Positions 7,780 through 16,233 of a DNA stretch of 64,000 bases are shown here, one piece after another. Position numbers and translations under genes: made by a program. Source of the stretch: Chloroflexota bacterium. Its GTDB lineage: Bacteria > Chloroflexota > Dehalococcoidia > Lucifugimonadales > Lucifugimonadaceae. The stretch covers positions 1 through 64,000 of the forward strand of contig JAJCYY010000012.1 in assembly GCA_029262735.1 (NCBI GenBank). The letters are read 5' to 3'. Each line of letters starts with the position of its first letter. Within the stretch, counting starts at the first letter, position 1. The notes beneath the pieces were generated by a model, which worked only from the letters and a program-made list of their open reading frames with translations, did not search any database and was not told where the DNA came from.

Positions 7780-10634
7780 ACAGGAAGTGTGCTCTCGGAA
7801 GATGGGCTCTGAATCGTTTTTCGGTTCAGTTCGGGGGTTGCGATCAGCAGCAGCGACGGTAGCACCACGAGAGCTGCGACCACCGCAAGAAAGACCATGA
7901 TGGATGTCAGTACGCCATAGCTTGCGAAGAGTGGCATTGGCGCCAGTCCCATTATTGTGAATCCGATGATGCTTGAGGCCGACGAACCGGCCAGCGCCAC
8001 TCCAGTGCCGCGCAAAGCCATCGTCATGGCCTCGATCCTTGTGTCGGAACGAGTGAGCTCTTCTCTGAACCGTTGTGTCAGATGGATGGAGAAGTCTATC
8101 CCGACGCCGATCGACACTGCGCCGATGGTCGCGGTGACGAAGTTCAGTGCGAACCCACTGATGTACATGATGGCGTAGAGCCAGACGACAACGAGCCCGA
8201 TCGGGATGATGGTGGCGATGGCGAACCGCACCGATCTGAACGCGAGCAGCAGCAGGACGAAGGCCGCTGCAGCAGCTATCGGAATCGACTTCTGCAGCGA
8301 GTCGGTCGTCGCCTCGAGCTGGTCCTGGCGAATGAACGGCGAACCTGTCACTCCGTAGTCGGTGATCGCCGATGAGCTGCCCAGCGACCGCAGGTCGTGT
8401 TGGATGGAGTCTCGTGCGCGGGCGACGCTGCTCTGCTCCCTCGTGCCGGGCAGGAACACGGTGAACTGGGTGAGATTGAGCGTCCGGCCAAGTGGATTGT
8501 GGAGCAGCACAGACCTCACATCTTCCGGCGTAAACGCAAGCTCGCCATCGGCAGTCGGCACACCGGCCTGTACGGCGTAATCGAGCACTGCGTCGACCTG
8601 CTCACTGTTTTGCGGAAAGCCGTACGGAGTTTCGTCCGATATCTCGACACCGGTCAGCTCCAGGACACCGGTACGACCGGCAGGCGATGCAGTGATGTCC
8701 AGGACGATCTGGAGGATGTTCGGCTCGCTGATGTTCACGATGCCTCTGCTGTCACGGCCAACGTTCTGGTTGCCGTCCAGGTTGTCGAAAACTGCCTGGA
8801 CAGAAGAGAGTGCGCCGAGATCGGTGAGGTCACCCTCGATCAAGATGGCGGCCGGCTCGCCGCTCCTGTCACCCACGTGGTCGTCCAGCCTGTCCAGGCT
8901 CACCGCGAAGTCGGAGTCAGACGAGAAGAAGTCTTTCACGTCGAACGTGGCGTCCAGCCGCAACGCGAAGACGGCTGCGAGAGCGGTGATTCCGGCGACG
9001 GCGATGAGCAGCACGTACTTAAAGCGGGTGAGCGACGCGAGCCTGTCGATGACATGCGTTTCGTCAGCGCTGTTCACCGCTTGTTGACTTGTCGCGGCGC
9101 CAGAATCGAGTTCCTGCTCGTTCTCACCGACGGGCCGCAGTCGTAGATAGAGGATTGGAACAAGCACAGTGAAGATAAGTGCGACAGCCAGGAATGCGGC
9201 GCCTGCCAATGGGCTGACTGCGACAAGCAGGATCACCGCTCCTCCTGCCGCCGAAGCGGCGCCGAACGAGGAGAAGAGGATGCCGGTCCGCGCAGCTCGT
9301 CCGCGGTAGCTGCGGCCTGCCAGCAGACCGTCGATACGTGCATATGCCTGGGGGAGGACAACGCCAAGCACGATGAATGACGATGCTGTAGCAACGGTTG
9401 CCGCCAATCCAAAGTGGACGACGGCTTCGATTCCGGCCGACGTATTGGCGAGGAATGCGATGCTGTCTGAGGCCATTGCAAGCAGCAGCGCAGGCAGCAC
9501 CGCGCCGAGACCGATTACCAGCGCCCTGCGCGGGACGGCGATGCTTCTACGCTCTTCCTGGTAACGTCGAACAGCGTGGACTGCGAAGTCGACTCCCAGC
9601 GAGACCATTGCAATCGGAACGATCAGGTCGATCACCAGTCCGCTGTTGAGGCCGATGAGGAGAGATATCCCCTTGAGCCAGATCATGAGCACACCGAGAC
9701 CGACGCCCGTCAGAGCCACGGCCCAGTAGGAGCGCAGCGCGATTCCGACAACGATGATTGCCGCGATGACGGTGAACGTGATGAATATGCCGGATTCCTG
9801 GCCCTGGTCTGCGGACTCCAGGTTGGCGTCGATCGCAATGCCCCAGATGCGGTAGCTGTCTGTCTCCTGCCGCAGCACATCCTGCACCGTCCTGTTGAAC
9901 TCCTCTTTGTCGAGTGTTCGGTCGTCTGCGCTGACGCCAATCGCCTGCGTGCCGCCTCCGAGTTTTTCATTGTCTGCGATCACGTTGAACTGGATAGCCG
10001 GTGACGTCCACCAGTCGATCTCTTCACCGTTCACGACGCGCCGCTCAGACGTGGCCTGGATGGACAGCGTCTCGATAAGCCCTGCGGTGTCCCCGTTCGA
10101 GAAGATGCGGTGCAGTGCAAGCTTCACCTGTTCCTCGGTCGCCTCAAACAGGGATACCTCGCCGTTTGTCGATACTCGGAGGTACTCTTCGACGGCGTCT
10201 GCGATCGTCACCACACCGACGACGCTGCGATTGGTGGTGTTGTCGAAATAGCGGAGCAGCACCTCTTCCTCCGGCAACTCTCCAGGGATGAGCTCAAGCC
10301 GTGTGTCAGCGGCGCGCAGCCTCGTCTCAGAGAGAAGCATCTCGCTCAGGCTCTCGGCAGTGAGGATGTCCGCGGTCTTCGATTCGGCGAGGAACGGCAC
10401 AAAGTGGGCTGGTGTTGAGAAAGTGTCGTCGATGCGTTCCTGGAGATCAAACACTCTGCCCGAGGGGTTCTGGGATGCCGCGTCCGGCGTATCCATGATG
10501 GCGAGAGGGATTACCAACAGCGCTGTGATTGCGAGTGTGCCCCAGATTAGATACGACGACTTGTGGTCAATCCATTCTGACGCCCTGGTTGCCAGGTTTC
10601 GGCTGCCGCCTGTGAGTTCTGACTCCTGTGTCAA
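7776..10634 (-). CDS. MMPL/RND superfamily transporter
   Basis: A 952-residue protein made of two homologous halves, each with a TM helix, a large extracytoplasmic domain and a cluster of about five TM helices. TM helix 1 is at about residues 30-47. The two loops lie at about 50-270 and 560-740. The paired sterol-sensing-like segments MVSLGVDFAVHAVRRYQEER and VSIGVGIDFSIHLTQRFREE are the hallmark of MMPL/HpnN RND proteins, which move lipids, hopanoids or siderophores using the proton gradient. It is the second gene of the PadR-MMPL-ABC run, starting 30 bp after the PadR stop and overlapping the ATPase gene. No periplasmic adaptor or outer-membrane channel is nearby, fitting a monoderm envelope. 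Confidence 0.92.
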   Translation of the reverse strand: MTQESELTGGSRNLATRASEWIDHKSSYLIWGTLAITALLVIPLAIMDTPDAASQNPSGRVFDLQERIDDTFSTPAHFVPFLAESKTADILTAESLSEMLLSETRLRAADTRLELIPGELPEEEVLLRYFDNTTNRSVVGVVTIADAVEEYLRVSTNGEVSLFEATEEQVKLALHRIFSNGDTAGLIETLSIQATSERRVVNGEEIDWWTSPAIQFNVIADNEKLGGGTQAIGVSADDRTLDKEEFNRTVQDVLRQETDSYRIWGIAIDANLESADQGQESGIFITFTVIAAIIVVGIALRSYWAVALTGVGLGVLMIWLKGISLLIGLNSGLVIDLIVPIAMVSLGVDFAVHAVRRYQEERRSIAVPRRALVIGLGAVLPALLLAMASDSIAFLANTSAGIEAVVHFGLAATVATASSFIVLGVVLPQAYARIDGLLAGRSYRGRAARTGILFSSFGAASAAGGAVILLVAVSPLAGAAFLAVALIFTVLVPILYLRLRPVGENEQELDSGAATSQQAVNSADETHVIDRLASLTRFKYVLLIAVAGITALAAVFALRLDATFDVKDFFSSDSDFAVSLDRLDDHVGDRSGEPAAILIEGDLTDLGALSSVQAVFDNLDGNQNVGRDSRGIVNISEPNILQIVLDITASPAGRTGVLELTGVEISDETPYGFPQNSEQVDAVLDYAVQAGVPTADGELAFTPEDVRSVLLHNPLGRTLNLTQFTVFLPGTREQSSVARARDSIQHDLRSLGSSSAITDYGVTGSPFIRQDQLEATTDSLQKSIPIAAAAAFVLLLLAFRSVRFAIATIIPIGLVVVWLYAIMYISGFALNFVTATIGAVSIGVGIDFSIHLTQRFREELTRSDTRIEAMTMALRGTGVALAGSSASSIIGFTIMGLAPMPLFASYGVLTSIMVFLAVVAALVVLPSLLLIATPELNRKTIQSPSSESTLPV

Positions 10635-10664
10635 GTGAACTGCTCCTGCCTGACCGATGTGGTC

Positions 10665-11252
10665 TTAGGCCTTTACCACTCGTGCCTCAAGCGACTTGAT
10701 AGCTTCCTCTGACCACTTCACAGCAGCCTCCGCAAGGTGAATGCCGGCGCGGATTGTCAGCAACGAGAAAAGAGTGTCGTGCTCCGGTCCTGCTGTCAGG
10801 CACTGCTGCTCCATGGCCCGGAGCTCGGCAACTCGGCCCTGTTCGAAATCAAAATTTTGCCTGAGTAGACGAATCAGTGAGTCGGGGTCCGCTGATTTGC
10901 CGAAGAACACCCGTAGCATCAGGTTGCTCTTGAACACATCCTGCTCGAACTCCGAGTTTTCAATCCAACTCGCAAGCGTTTCTCGGCCTTCCGAGGTGAG
11001 CGCGTACACGCGCTTGTCCGGCCTGCCATCCTGTTCAACGTGTTTCTCGGTCACCAGACCGGCCGCGGTCAGGCGTCTAAGCTCGGCGTAGATCTGGCTC
11101 TTTGCCGGGCTCCAGTAGAAGTGCCCGATGCTCTTGTCAGCAAACTGCTTCAGGTCGTAACCGGACATAGGGTTAAACCCGAGCATTCCCAGAACGGCGA
11201 ACGAGGTTTGAGGTAGATCTGAATGAAGTTGTGTCATAGGTCTAATAGACAT
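10665..11252 (-). CDS. PadR family transcriptional regulator
   Basis: A 195-residue PadR protein. The N-terminal winged helix (about 17-95) has the family signature FNPMSGYDLKQF, then WSPAKSQIYAELRRL and a wing with EQDGRPDKRVYALT. The C-terminal Vir/PadR_C helical domain (about 100-195) mediates dimerisation. PadR proteins usually repress adjacent transporter genes until a phenolic or drug ligand binds. It heads the MMPL-ABC exporter run, so it is probably the local repressor. Two starts are possible, ATG 11252 and ATG 11237; the second leaves the inverted repeat at 11240-11250 just upstream. Confidence 0.92.
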   Translation of the reverse strand: MSIRPMTQLHSDLPQTSFAVLGMLGFNPMSGYDLKQFADKSIGHFYWSPAKSQIYAELRRLTAAGLVTEKHVEQDGRPDKRVYALTSEGRETLASWIENSEFEQDVFKSNLMLRVFFGKSADPDSLIRLLRQNFDFEQGRVAELRAMEQQCLTAGPEHDTLFSLLTIRAGIHLAEAAVKWSEEAIKSLEARVVKA

Positions 11253-11289
11253 AGTTTATAAAGGACTAGTACAAATAGAACTATAGACA
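11240..11289. promoter_or_regulatory. Possible PadR operator region
   Basis: GTCTA-A-TAGAC is a perfect inverted repeat (11240-11250) at the 5' end of padR. The heptamer ATAGACA occurs at 11245-11251 and again at 11283-11289, 38 bp apart, in an otherwise AT-rich stretch. Symmetric sites at the regulator's own promoter fit PadR autoregulation, but this is inference. Confidence 0.3.
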
Positions 11290-11435
11290 CATCTTGCGTG
11301 CCTGTCAACGGCTGACTGGTTCCATCTGCATGATCCGCGTTGCAGGAAGCGTGTCGGAGGTCTTTGGGCTTAGAATGCCGCTGCGATCAGGCTTTGGGCA
11401 AGGACAGCGATCAGTGACAGCAGGTTTTAACCGAT

Positions 11436-12437
11436 ATGAAATATGTGAACTTCGGCACAGGTGGCGTGAAGGTTTCGCGGATGGCGCTCGGGCTCGGCTT
11501 CCGCGGGCAGCCGGATTCGAAGTCGGGTGAACGGGCAATCCTGACCGCACTCGACTCCGGGTTAAACCTGATCGACTGCGCGAATGTGTACGGATATATG
11601 GACAGCCGTGACAACATCGGCAGCTCTGAGAGACTACTCGGAAAGGTTCTCAAGGGTCGCAGGGACGACGTCGTAATCACGTCGAAGGTCCGCAGTCCGA
11701 TCGGCCCGGGTCCGAACGATGAAGGCTCATCCCGATACCATATTTTGCGTGAAGTTGATCGTTCGTTGAAACGTCTCGACACCGATCGCATCGACGTCTA
11801 CCTGCTGCACCACGTCGACAACTCGGTCTCACAGGACGAGCAGTTTCGGGCACTCGACGATCTCCTGCGACAGGGCAAGATTCGGTACACCGGCGTTTGC
11901 AACCACCAGGCATGGGAAGTTACGAGCGCGTTGAATGTGCAATCGGCCCTGAACGCGCAGCCGCTGATCACGGTGCAGAACCCGTACTCGCTTCTCAACC
12001 GCACGCTGGAAGACGAGATGTTCCCGTTTGCGCGGGCGACCGGTGTCGGCGTGATGGCATATAGCCCGCTGGCAGTCGGATTGCTGAGCGGCGCATACAC
12101 TCCCGAGTCGATGCCGGACGACAGCCTGTTGTGGGGCTCGAGACGGCGGAGCACATTTAGCGAAGTGTTGCGCGGGCGGGCCGCAGACGTGCTGGCGAAG
12201 GTACGTGAAATCGCAGATGAACACGGCGCGACGGTGGCGCAGATCGCGCAAGCGTGGGTGCTGTCACATCCGGAGATCACCGTTTCGATCTCAGGAGCAG
12301 ACACGGCCGAGCAGGTTCAGGACAACCTTGGCGCGCTGGAGATCGAGTTATCTAACGATCAGATCAGCGCGCTTGACGATGTGTCTCGCGGGCTGCGAAT
12401 GGTTCTGGATGGAACAGATTTCGAGGAAAACCGATGA
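11436..12437 (+). CDS. Aldo/keto reductase
   Basis: A 333-residue (beta/alpha)8 NAD(P)H oxidoreductase. The catalytic tetrad is readable: Asp47 and Tyr52 in LIDCANVYG, Lys84 in VITSKV and His125 in YLLHHVD. The C-terminal cofactor-binding region includes SISGADTAEQVQDNL. It resembles L-galactose dehydrogenase or L-fuco-beta-pyranose dehydrogenase-like AKRs, suggesting a sugar or lactone substrate. It overlaps the following epimerase gene by 4 bp (ATGA), so the two are translated together and may act on the same sugar-derived compound. Confidence 0.9.
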   Translation: MKYVNFGTGGVKVSRMALGLGFRGQPDSKSGERAILTALDSGLNLIDCANVYGYMDSRDNIGSSERLLGKVLKGRRDDVVITSKVRSPIGPGPNDEGSSRYHILREVDRSLKRLDTDRIDVYLLHHVDNSVSQDEQFRALDDLLRQGKIRYTGVCNHQAWEVTSALNVQSALNAQPLITVQNPYSLLNRTLEDEMFPFARATGVGVMAYSPLAVGLLSGAYTPESMPDDSLLWGSRRRSTFSEVLRGRAADVLAKVREIADEHGATVAQIAQAWVLSHPEITVSISGADTAEQVQDNLGALEIELSNDQISALDDVSRGLRMVLDGTDFEENR

Positions 12438-13198
12438 GAATACTTCTCGCAGGCGGCTCTGGAATGGTCGGTAGCTTCATCACGCCGTATCTGCAGAAAC
12501 AGCATGAAATTCGCGTGCTGGACATGACCGAACCTTCACAGCCTGGCGTCGAGTTTGTAAAGGGATCAGTGACTGAACCGGCCGACGTCCAGAAAGCGCT
12601 CACAGGCGTCGACTCGTTCATCTGGCTTGTGATGCTGAGCCCGCAGGGCGGGAGCGTGACGGACCAGGATGAGAAGATCATCCGAGAGAACTACCAGGTG
12701 AACTGCCTTGGGCTTCACATGTTCCTGTACACGGCGCAATCTCTGGGTGTGCGATCGGGCGTCTACACCAGCACGATGAGCGTGCATCACCGGGCACGCG
12801 ACTACTACTCGGCCGAAGAAGAGGTGCCGCTTGACACGCCGAGCGCATACGGACTGTCGAAGGGTTTTGGTGAGGGCATCTGCCGTTACTTTGCGCGATG
12901 GTTCGACATGAACCTGGCGGCTTTGCGAATCAGCGGCCCGCGTCCTCGGGAACGGTGGATTGATGAGCGACGAAACCCCATCACAGACCGTCCAGGCGGT
13001 GCTCGACCGCTGTTCGTGACTGATGAAGAGGATCTGGCGAGTGCTTACTCTGCGGCGTTGGCGCTGGTGCAGCAGGGGCATGGCCGCTTCGATTCGTTCT
13101 TCATCGCAGGCGACGAGGACCAGAAGGAGCACAACCTGACGAAGGCGAAACGGGTACTGGGCTGGGAGCCGCGAACGCACCTGAAGGTTGAGGTTTAG
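12434..13198 (+). CDS. NAD-dependent epimerase/dehydratase (extended SDR)
   Basis: A 254-residue extended short-chain dehydrogenase. GGSGMVG at residues 7-13 is the Rossmann nucleotide-binding loop. The active site Ser in TSTMSVHH and the YGLSK (YxxxK) motif near residue 138 are intact. Short for an extended SDR, it lacks most of a C-terminal substrate domain. Its start overlaps the aldo/keto reductase stop, indicating a two-gene operon. The substrate is unknown; a sugar or sugar acid is likely from the partner gene. Confidence 0.87.
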   Translation: MRILLAGGSGMVGSFITPYLQKQHEIRVLDMTEPSQPGVEFVKGSVTEPADVQKALTGVDSFIWLVMLSPQGGSVTDQDEKIIRENYQVNCLGLHMFLYTAQSLGVRSGVYTSTMSVHHRARDYYSAEEEVPLDTPSAYGLSKGFGEGICRYFARWFDMNLAALRISGPRPRERWIDERRNPITDRPGGARPLFVTDEEDLASAYSAALALVQQGHGRFDSFFIAGDEDQKEHNLTKAKRVLGWEPRTHLKVEV

Positions 13199-13211
13199 GC
13201 GAAGGATTTTT

Positions 13212-13353
13212 CTCCCTCCCTGACAGGGAAGGAGTTAGAGGGTGGGTTGTTCGTGCATCGACGTCAACCTGATCTCCCAAGCCGAGACGACCCTCATCCT
13301 GACCCTCTCCCGATCCGGGAGAGGGGATTTGGCGACCATGCCAACGGAGCCAA
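13212..13353. repeat. Dispersed structured repeat, copy 1
   Basis: A 142-bp element with a left hairpin (CTCCCTCCCTG paired with an imperfect CAGGGAAGGAG, 13212-13234) and a right hairpin at 13303-13326 (CCCTCTCCCG / CGGGAGAGGG). Outer segments TTAGAGGGTGGG and CCCTCATCCTGA can pair across a variable centre. Copy 2 at 18314-18455 has the same length and the same 91-bp offset between hairpins. The conserved tail continues ATTTGGCG...TGCCAAC.GAGCCAA. It lies between convergent genes. It has the structure of a REP/MITE-like non-autonomous element. Confidence 0.75.
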
Positions 13354-13452
13354 CTTGATTCAGAATCTCTCGGTCGGTCTCACATGGAACGCGACGTGGT
13401 TCGGTTCAAGCTCACTTGAACAGGTTCAGGATCACAGGGTTGTCTCGGTTTC

Positions 13453-15123
13453 TTACCCAGGCAGCCAGGCTTTTGGGGCGATGCCTTCGATGTTCGTCTT
13501 TACGTCGATCACCGTTGGCTTGTTGGCAGAGATCGCCTGGTCCAGCGCGCTCGCCATGTCGTCCGGTCTCGTCACCTGGATGCCAAGGCCCCCCATCGAC
13601 TCTGCCATCGCCGCAAAATCGGTGTCTGTCAGCATCCACAGCTCGTCTGAGCCGGAACTTCGGCCATCGTAGTTATTCTCGTTTAACGCCTGCTCCTGAT
13701 TGAGCGATGCGTTGTTGTTCACGACAAATACGGCGTTGATACCGTAGCGGACCGCGGTCTCAATCTCGGTCAGGTGATACCAGACGCCGCCGTCGCCTGT
13801 GAAGCAGACAACCGGCCTGTCCGGCGCTGCACACTTGGCTCCGATCGCGGCCGGAAGCCCCCAGCCGAGAGAGCCTGCGCAGCGAATGAACGACTGGTCC
13901 GGGTGCTTGAAGTCGAGCATCGTGCCAGTCCAGATGCCTGAGTGGCCGGTGTCCGCTACCAGGATTGCGTCGTTTGGAAGATGGTCCGAAAGCTCTTTGC
14001 AGAGTCGCTCAGGGCGCATTGGCAGGACATCCGAGTTGTAGTGTTCGGCGACGCCTGTTTTCCATTCGGACACCAATCCCTGCACCGTTGAAACCCACTC
14101 AGAGTTCGAGCCAGCTTCCGCCGCAGCGATCATCTTGCCAAGTATTGCCTTCACATCTCCGTGAAGTCCTGCACTGATCGGGTAAGAGCGGCCAAGTTCG
14201 GCGGCGTTGATATCCAGTTGGATGGCTTTGGTGCCCGGCTTTGGGACGCGCCAGTCGTGCGTCACCTGTCCGCCGGTATGGCTGCCGATGAAGAACACCA
14301 GATCGGCCGCGGCGAGGGCACGATTCGCACAGTCACGCGAGTATGAGCCCGGGGTGCCAATCGCAAGCGGATGGTCCGCCGGAAAGGTCTCCTTGGCGTT
14401 CAGCGATGTGGCGACCGGGATGTTCAACTTCTCGGCGAACGCCACAAGTTCAGCCCCGGCGCCCGAAGCGGTCACACCACCGCCGGCAACGATCACCGGT
14501 TTGTCGGCCTGACCCATAAGAGCGAGCGCCGACTTGATCGACTCGTCGTCTGCAACCGGTCTGAATGGCGGCACGTGCGTAAACGGCTCTTCGATCACGA
14601 CTTCAAGGTCGCCTTCAGCGAGCATGATGTCGCCCCCTGCGATACCAGCGAAATCGAGATGGGTCGGCCCTGGCGTGCCAGTCGTCGACTCGCGGATTGC
14701 CTGTCGCAGGAACACGCCCAGCTCATCGATCTGGGTTACGCGGGTGTTGAATTTGGTGACAGCATCGAATGGGCTGTGGTGATCGATTTCCTGGTAAGCG
14801 TTCCGGTGCTGCTGGACTTGTGCAAGGCGACCGGTGATCGCGACAACAGGCGAACAACCGAGATAGGCGTCTTGAAGTCCAGCTGCGAGGTTCGCCGCGC
14901 CAACGGACTGTGCGCCGCAGAACGCAGGGCTTCGCTTCACTCGTCCGTACGCGTCTGCCATGTAGGCCGCCGATTTCTCACTGTGCGCCATGATTCGGGC
15001 GATGCCGAGCTCTTCCATATGTGGCATCGACTCGGGCACAACGACGGGCATGAAGAAGAAGTGTGTTGCGCCGTAGCCCTTCAGCGTTTCTGCAAGGAAC
15101 CGCGCTCCGGTCATCTTTGGCAT
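13453..15123 (-). CDS. ThDP-dependent enzyme, acetolactate synthase large-subunit type
   Basis: A 556-residue three-domain ThDP enzyme. The N-terminal PYR domain has the activating Glu49 in AHSEKSAAYMADAYGR. The central Rossmann-like domain spans about 195-330. The C-terminal PP domain has the GDGG...NNN cofactor motif from about residue 442. It is in the acetolactate synthase/benzoylformate decarboxylase/oxalyl-CoA decarboxylase superfamily. No ilvN-like regulatory subunit is nearby and the first 30 residues are divergent, so a catabolic decarboxylase or carboligase is more likely than valine biosynthesis. It is divergent from the amidohydrolase-MFS pair, with a shared 222-bp promoter region. 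Confidence 0.85.
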   Translation of the reverse strand: MPKMTGARFLAETLKGYGATHFFFMPVVVPESMPHMEELGIARIMAHSEKSAAYMADAYGRVKRSPAFCGAQSVGAANLAAGLQDAYLGCSPVVAITGRLAQVQQHRNAYQEIDHHSPFDAVTKFNTRVTQIDELGVFLRQAIRESTTGTPGPTHLDFAGIAGGDIMLAEGDLEVVIEEPFTHVPPFRPVADDESIKSALALMGQADKPVIVAGGGVTASGAGAELVAFAEKLNIPVATSLNAKETFPADHPLAIGTPGSYSRDCANRALAAADLVFFIGSHTGGQVTHDWRVPKPGTKAIQLDINAAELGRSYPISAGLHGDVKAILGKMIAAAEAGSNSEWVSTVQGLVSEWKTGVAEHYNSDVLPMRPERLCKELSDHLPNDAILVADTGHSGIWTGTMLDFKHPDQSFIRCAGSLGWGLPAAIGAKCAAPDRPVVCFTGDGGVWYHLTEIETAVRYGINAVFVVNNNASLNQEQALNENNYDGRSSGSDELWMLTDTDFAAMAESMGGLGIQVTRPDDMASALDQAISANKPTVIDVKTNIEGIAPKAWLPG

Positions 15124-15291
15124 TGGCAGGTTGCCCCCCGGATTGGAAACTGTGTGTCGGTGGACCTTCGGGGCGCATTAGACCACAGATTTGGCAGTAC
15201 CGGACAATGATCCCAGGTCGCTCAGCAGTGTCTGGCAAGGTTCGACTTGAGCGAAGGCTCTCTGCCCGCCTCGCACTTGAGAGTATGATTG

Positions 15292-15306
15292 CGGCGCATT
15301 GCGCCG
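15292..15306. promoter_or_regulatory. Palindrome in divergent promoter region
   Basis: CGGCGCA-T-TGCGCCG is a perfect inverted repeat with 7-bp arms. It lies in the 222-bp gap between the divergent ThDP enzyme and amidohydrolase genes, about 40 bp upstream of the latter. The position suits a shared operator. It could also be a chance GC-rich palindrome. Confidence 0.3.
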
Positions 15307-15345
15307 TCACGTTTGCGAAAAAAATAGAACGCGGAGATGCCGACC

Positions 15346-16233
15346 ATGACCGTTGTTGATGTACATACACACCTGCCGAGCCACCGGGATCACGTGCCGC
15401 CGGACGAGATGCGGACAGAGTCGACCATGCGCTCGGGACAGGTCGTGCAACTAACGAACACGATCCAGGACTACCTGGATGCGATGAGGCCGGTCGATAA
15501 AACGTTTCTGTTCGGCATTGCGAAGCGTCCGTGGAAGCTGGCTGAGAGTGTTCTCGATGAGCGGGGCTGGCCCAACGACGTCAACCAGAACGATATCGCT
15601 GCGGAGGTTGCGAAAGCCGATCCAGCGAAGATCGTTCCGGGCATGTCGTTGCATCCGATGGCACCCGAGGTCAACGAAGAGTACGACCGGTGCATCGGCG
15701 ATCTCGGTTGCAAGGTGATCAAGCTGGGACCGAACTACCAGGACTTCGACCCGACCGGGCCAGAAGCGTTCCGGCTGTTCGCCCGGTTGGAGCACGACGA
15801 GATACCGATCATCTTCCACAGTGGGACCTCGCCGATGACCGATGCTCCGCTCACCTATGCGCATCCCTTCACATTCGACAGGGTTGCGATGGCATTCCCA
15901 AAGCTGAAGATGGTGTTGGCGCACCTGAGCCACCCGTGGCAAGGTGATTCACTGTCGGTGGTCCGTAAGCACCCGAACGTGTGGGCCGACGTTTCAGCGC
16001 AGTTCTACCGGCCGTGGTCTTTCTGGCAGGGCATGCGGTTGTTCTACGAATGGGGCGTGACAGACAAGATCTTCTTCGGCTCGGACTGGCCCGTGACTAT
16101 GCCGCAGGACAACATCGACGAATTGAGAAACCTGGAGAAATTTGCGAAAGACCATCATCTTCCGGTGATTCCGCCTGAAGATATCGAGGGGATCATCGAG
16201 CGAGACGCAGCGGCGATCCTGGAGGTTAGTTAG
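15346..16233 (+). CDS. Amidohydrolase family 2 metal-dependent hydrolase
   Basis: A 295-residue TIM-barrel amidohydrolase of the PF04909 type (aminocarboxymuconate-semialdehyde decarboxylase / 2-hydroxy-dicarboxylate relatives). Metal ligands are visible as DVHTHLP at the N-terminus, IIFHSG in the middle, LAHLSHPW and the catalytic Asp in FFGSDWP. I prefer the ATG at 15346 because GGAG sits nine bases before it; the ATG at 15337 directly abuts GGAG. It is followed by the MFS gene with no gap, so the MFS protein probably imports the compound hydrolysed or decarboxylated here. The substrate is likely an aromatic or carboxylic acid. Confidence 0.88.
   Translation: MTVVDVHTHLPSHRDHVPPDEMRTESTMRSGQVVQLTNTIQDYLDAMRPVDKTFLFGIAKRPWKLAESVLDERGWPNDVNQNDIAAEVAKADPAKIVPGMSLHPMAPEVNEEYDRCIGDLGCKVIKLGPNYQDFDPTGPEAFRLFARLEHDEIPIIFHSGTSPMTDAPLTYAHPFTFDRVAMAFPKLKMVLAHLSHPWQGDSLSVVRKHPNVWADVSAQFYRPWSFWQGMRLFYEWGVTDKIFFGSDWPVTMPQDNIDELRNLEKFAKDHHLPVIPPEDIEGIIERDAAAILEVS

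Noticed and set aside
14371-15210. 279-codon plus-strand frame
   Set aside because: Antisense to the ThDP enzyme and lacking any recognisable domain.
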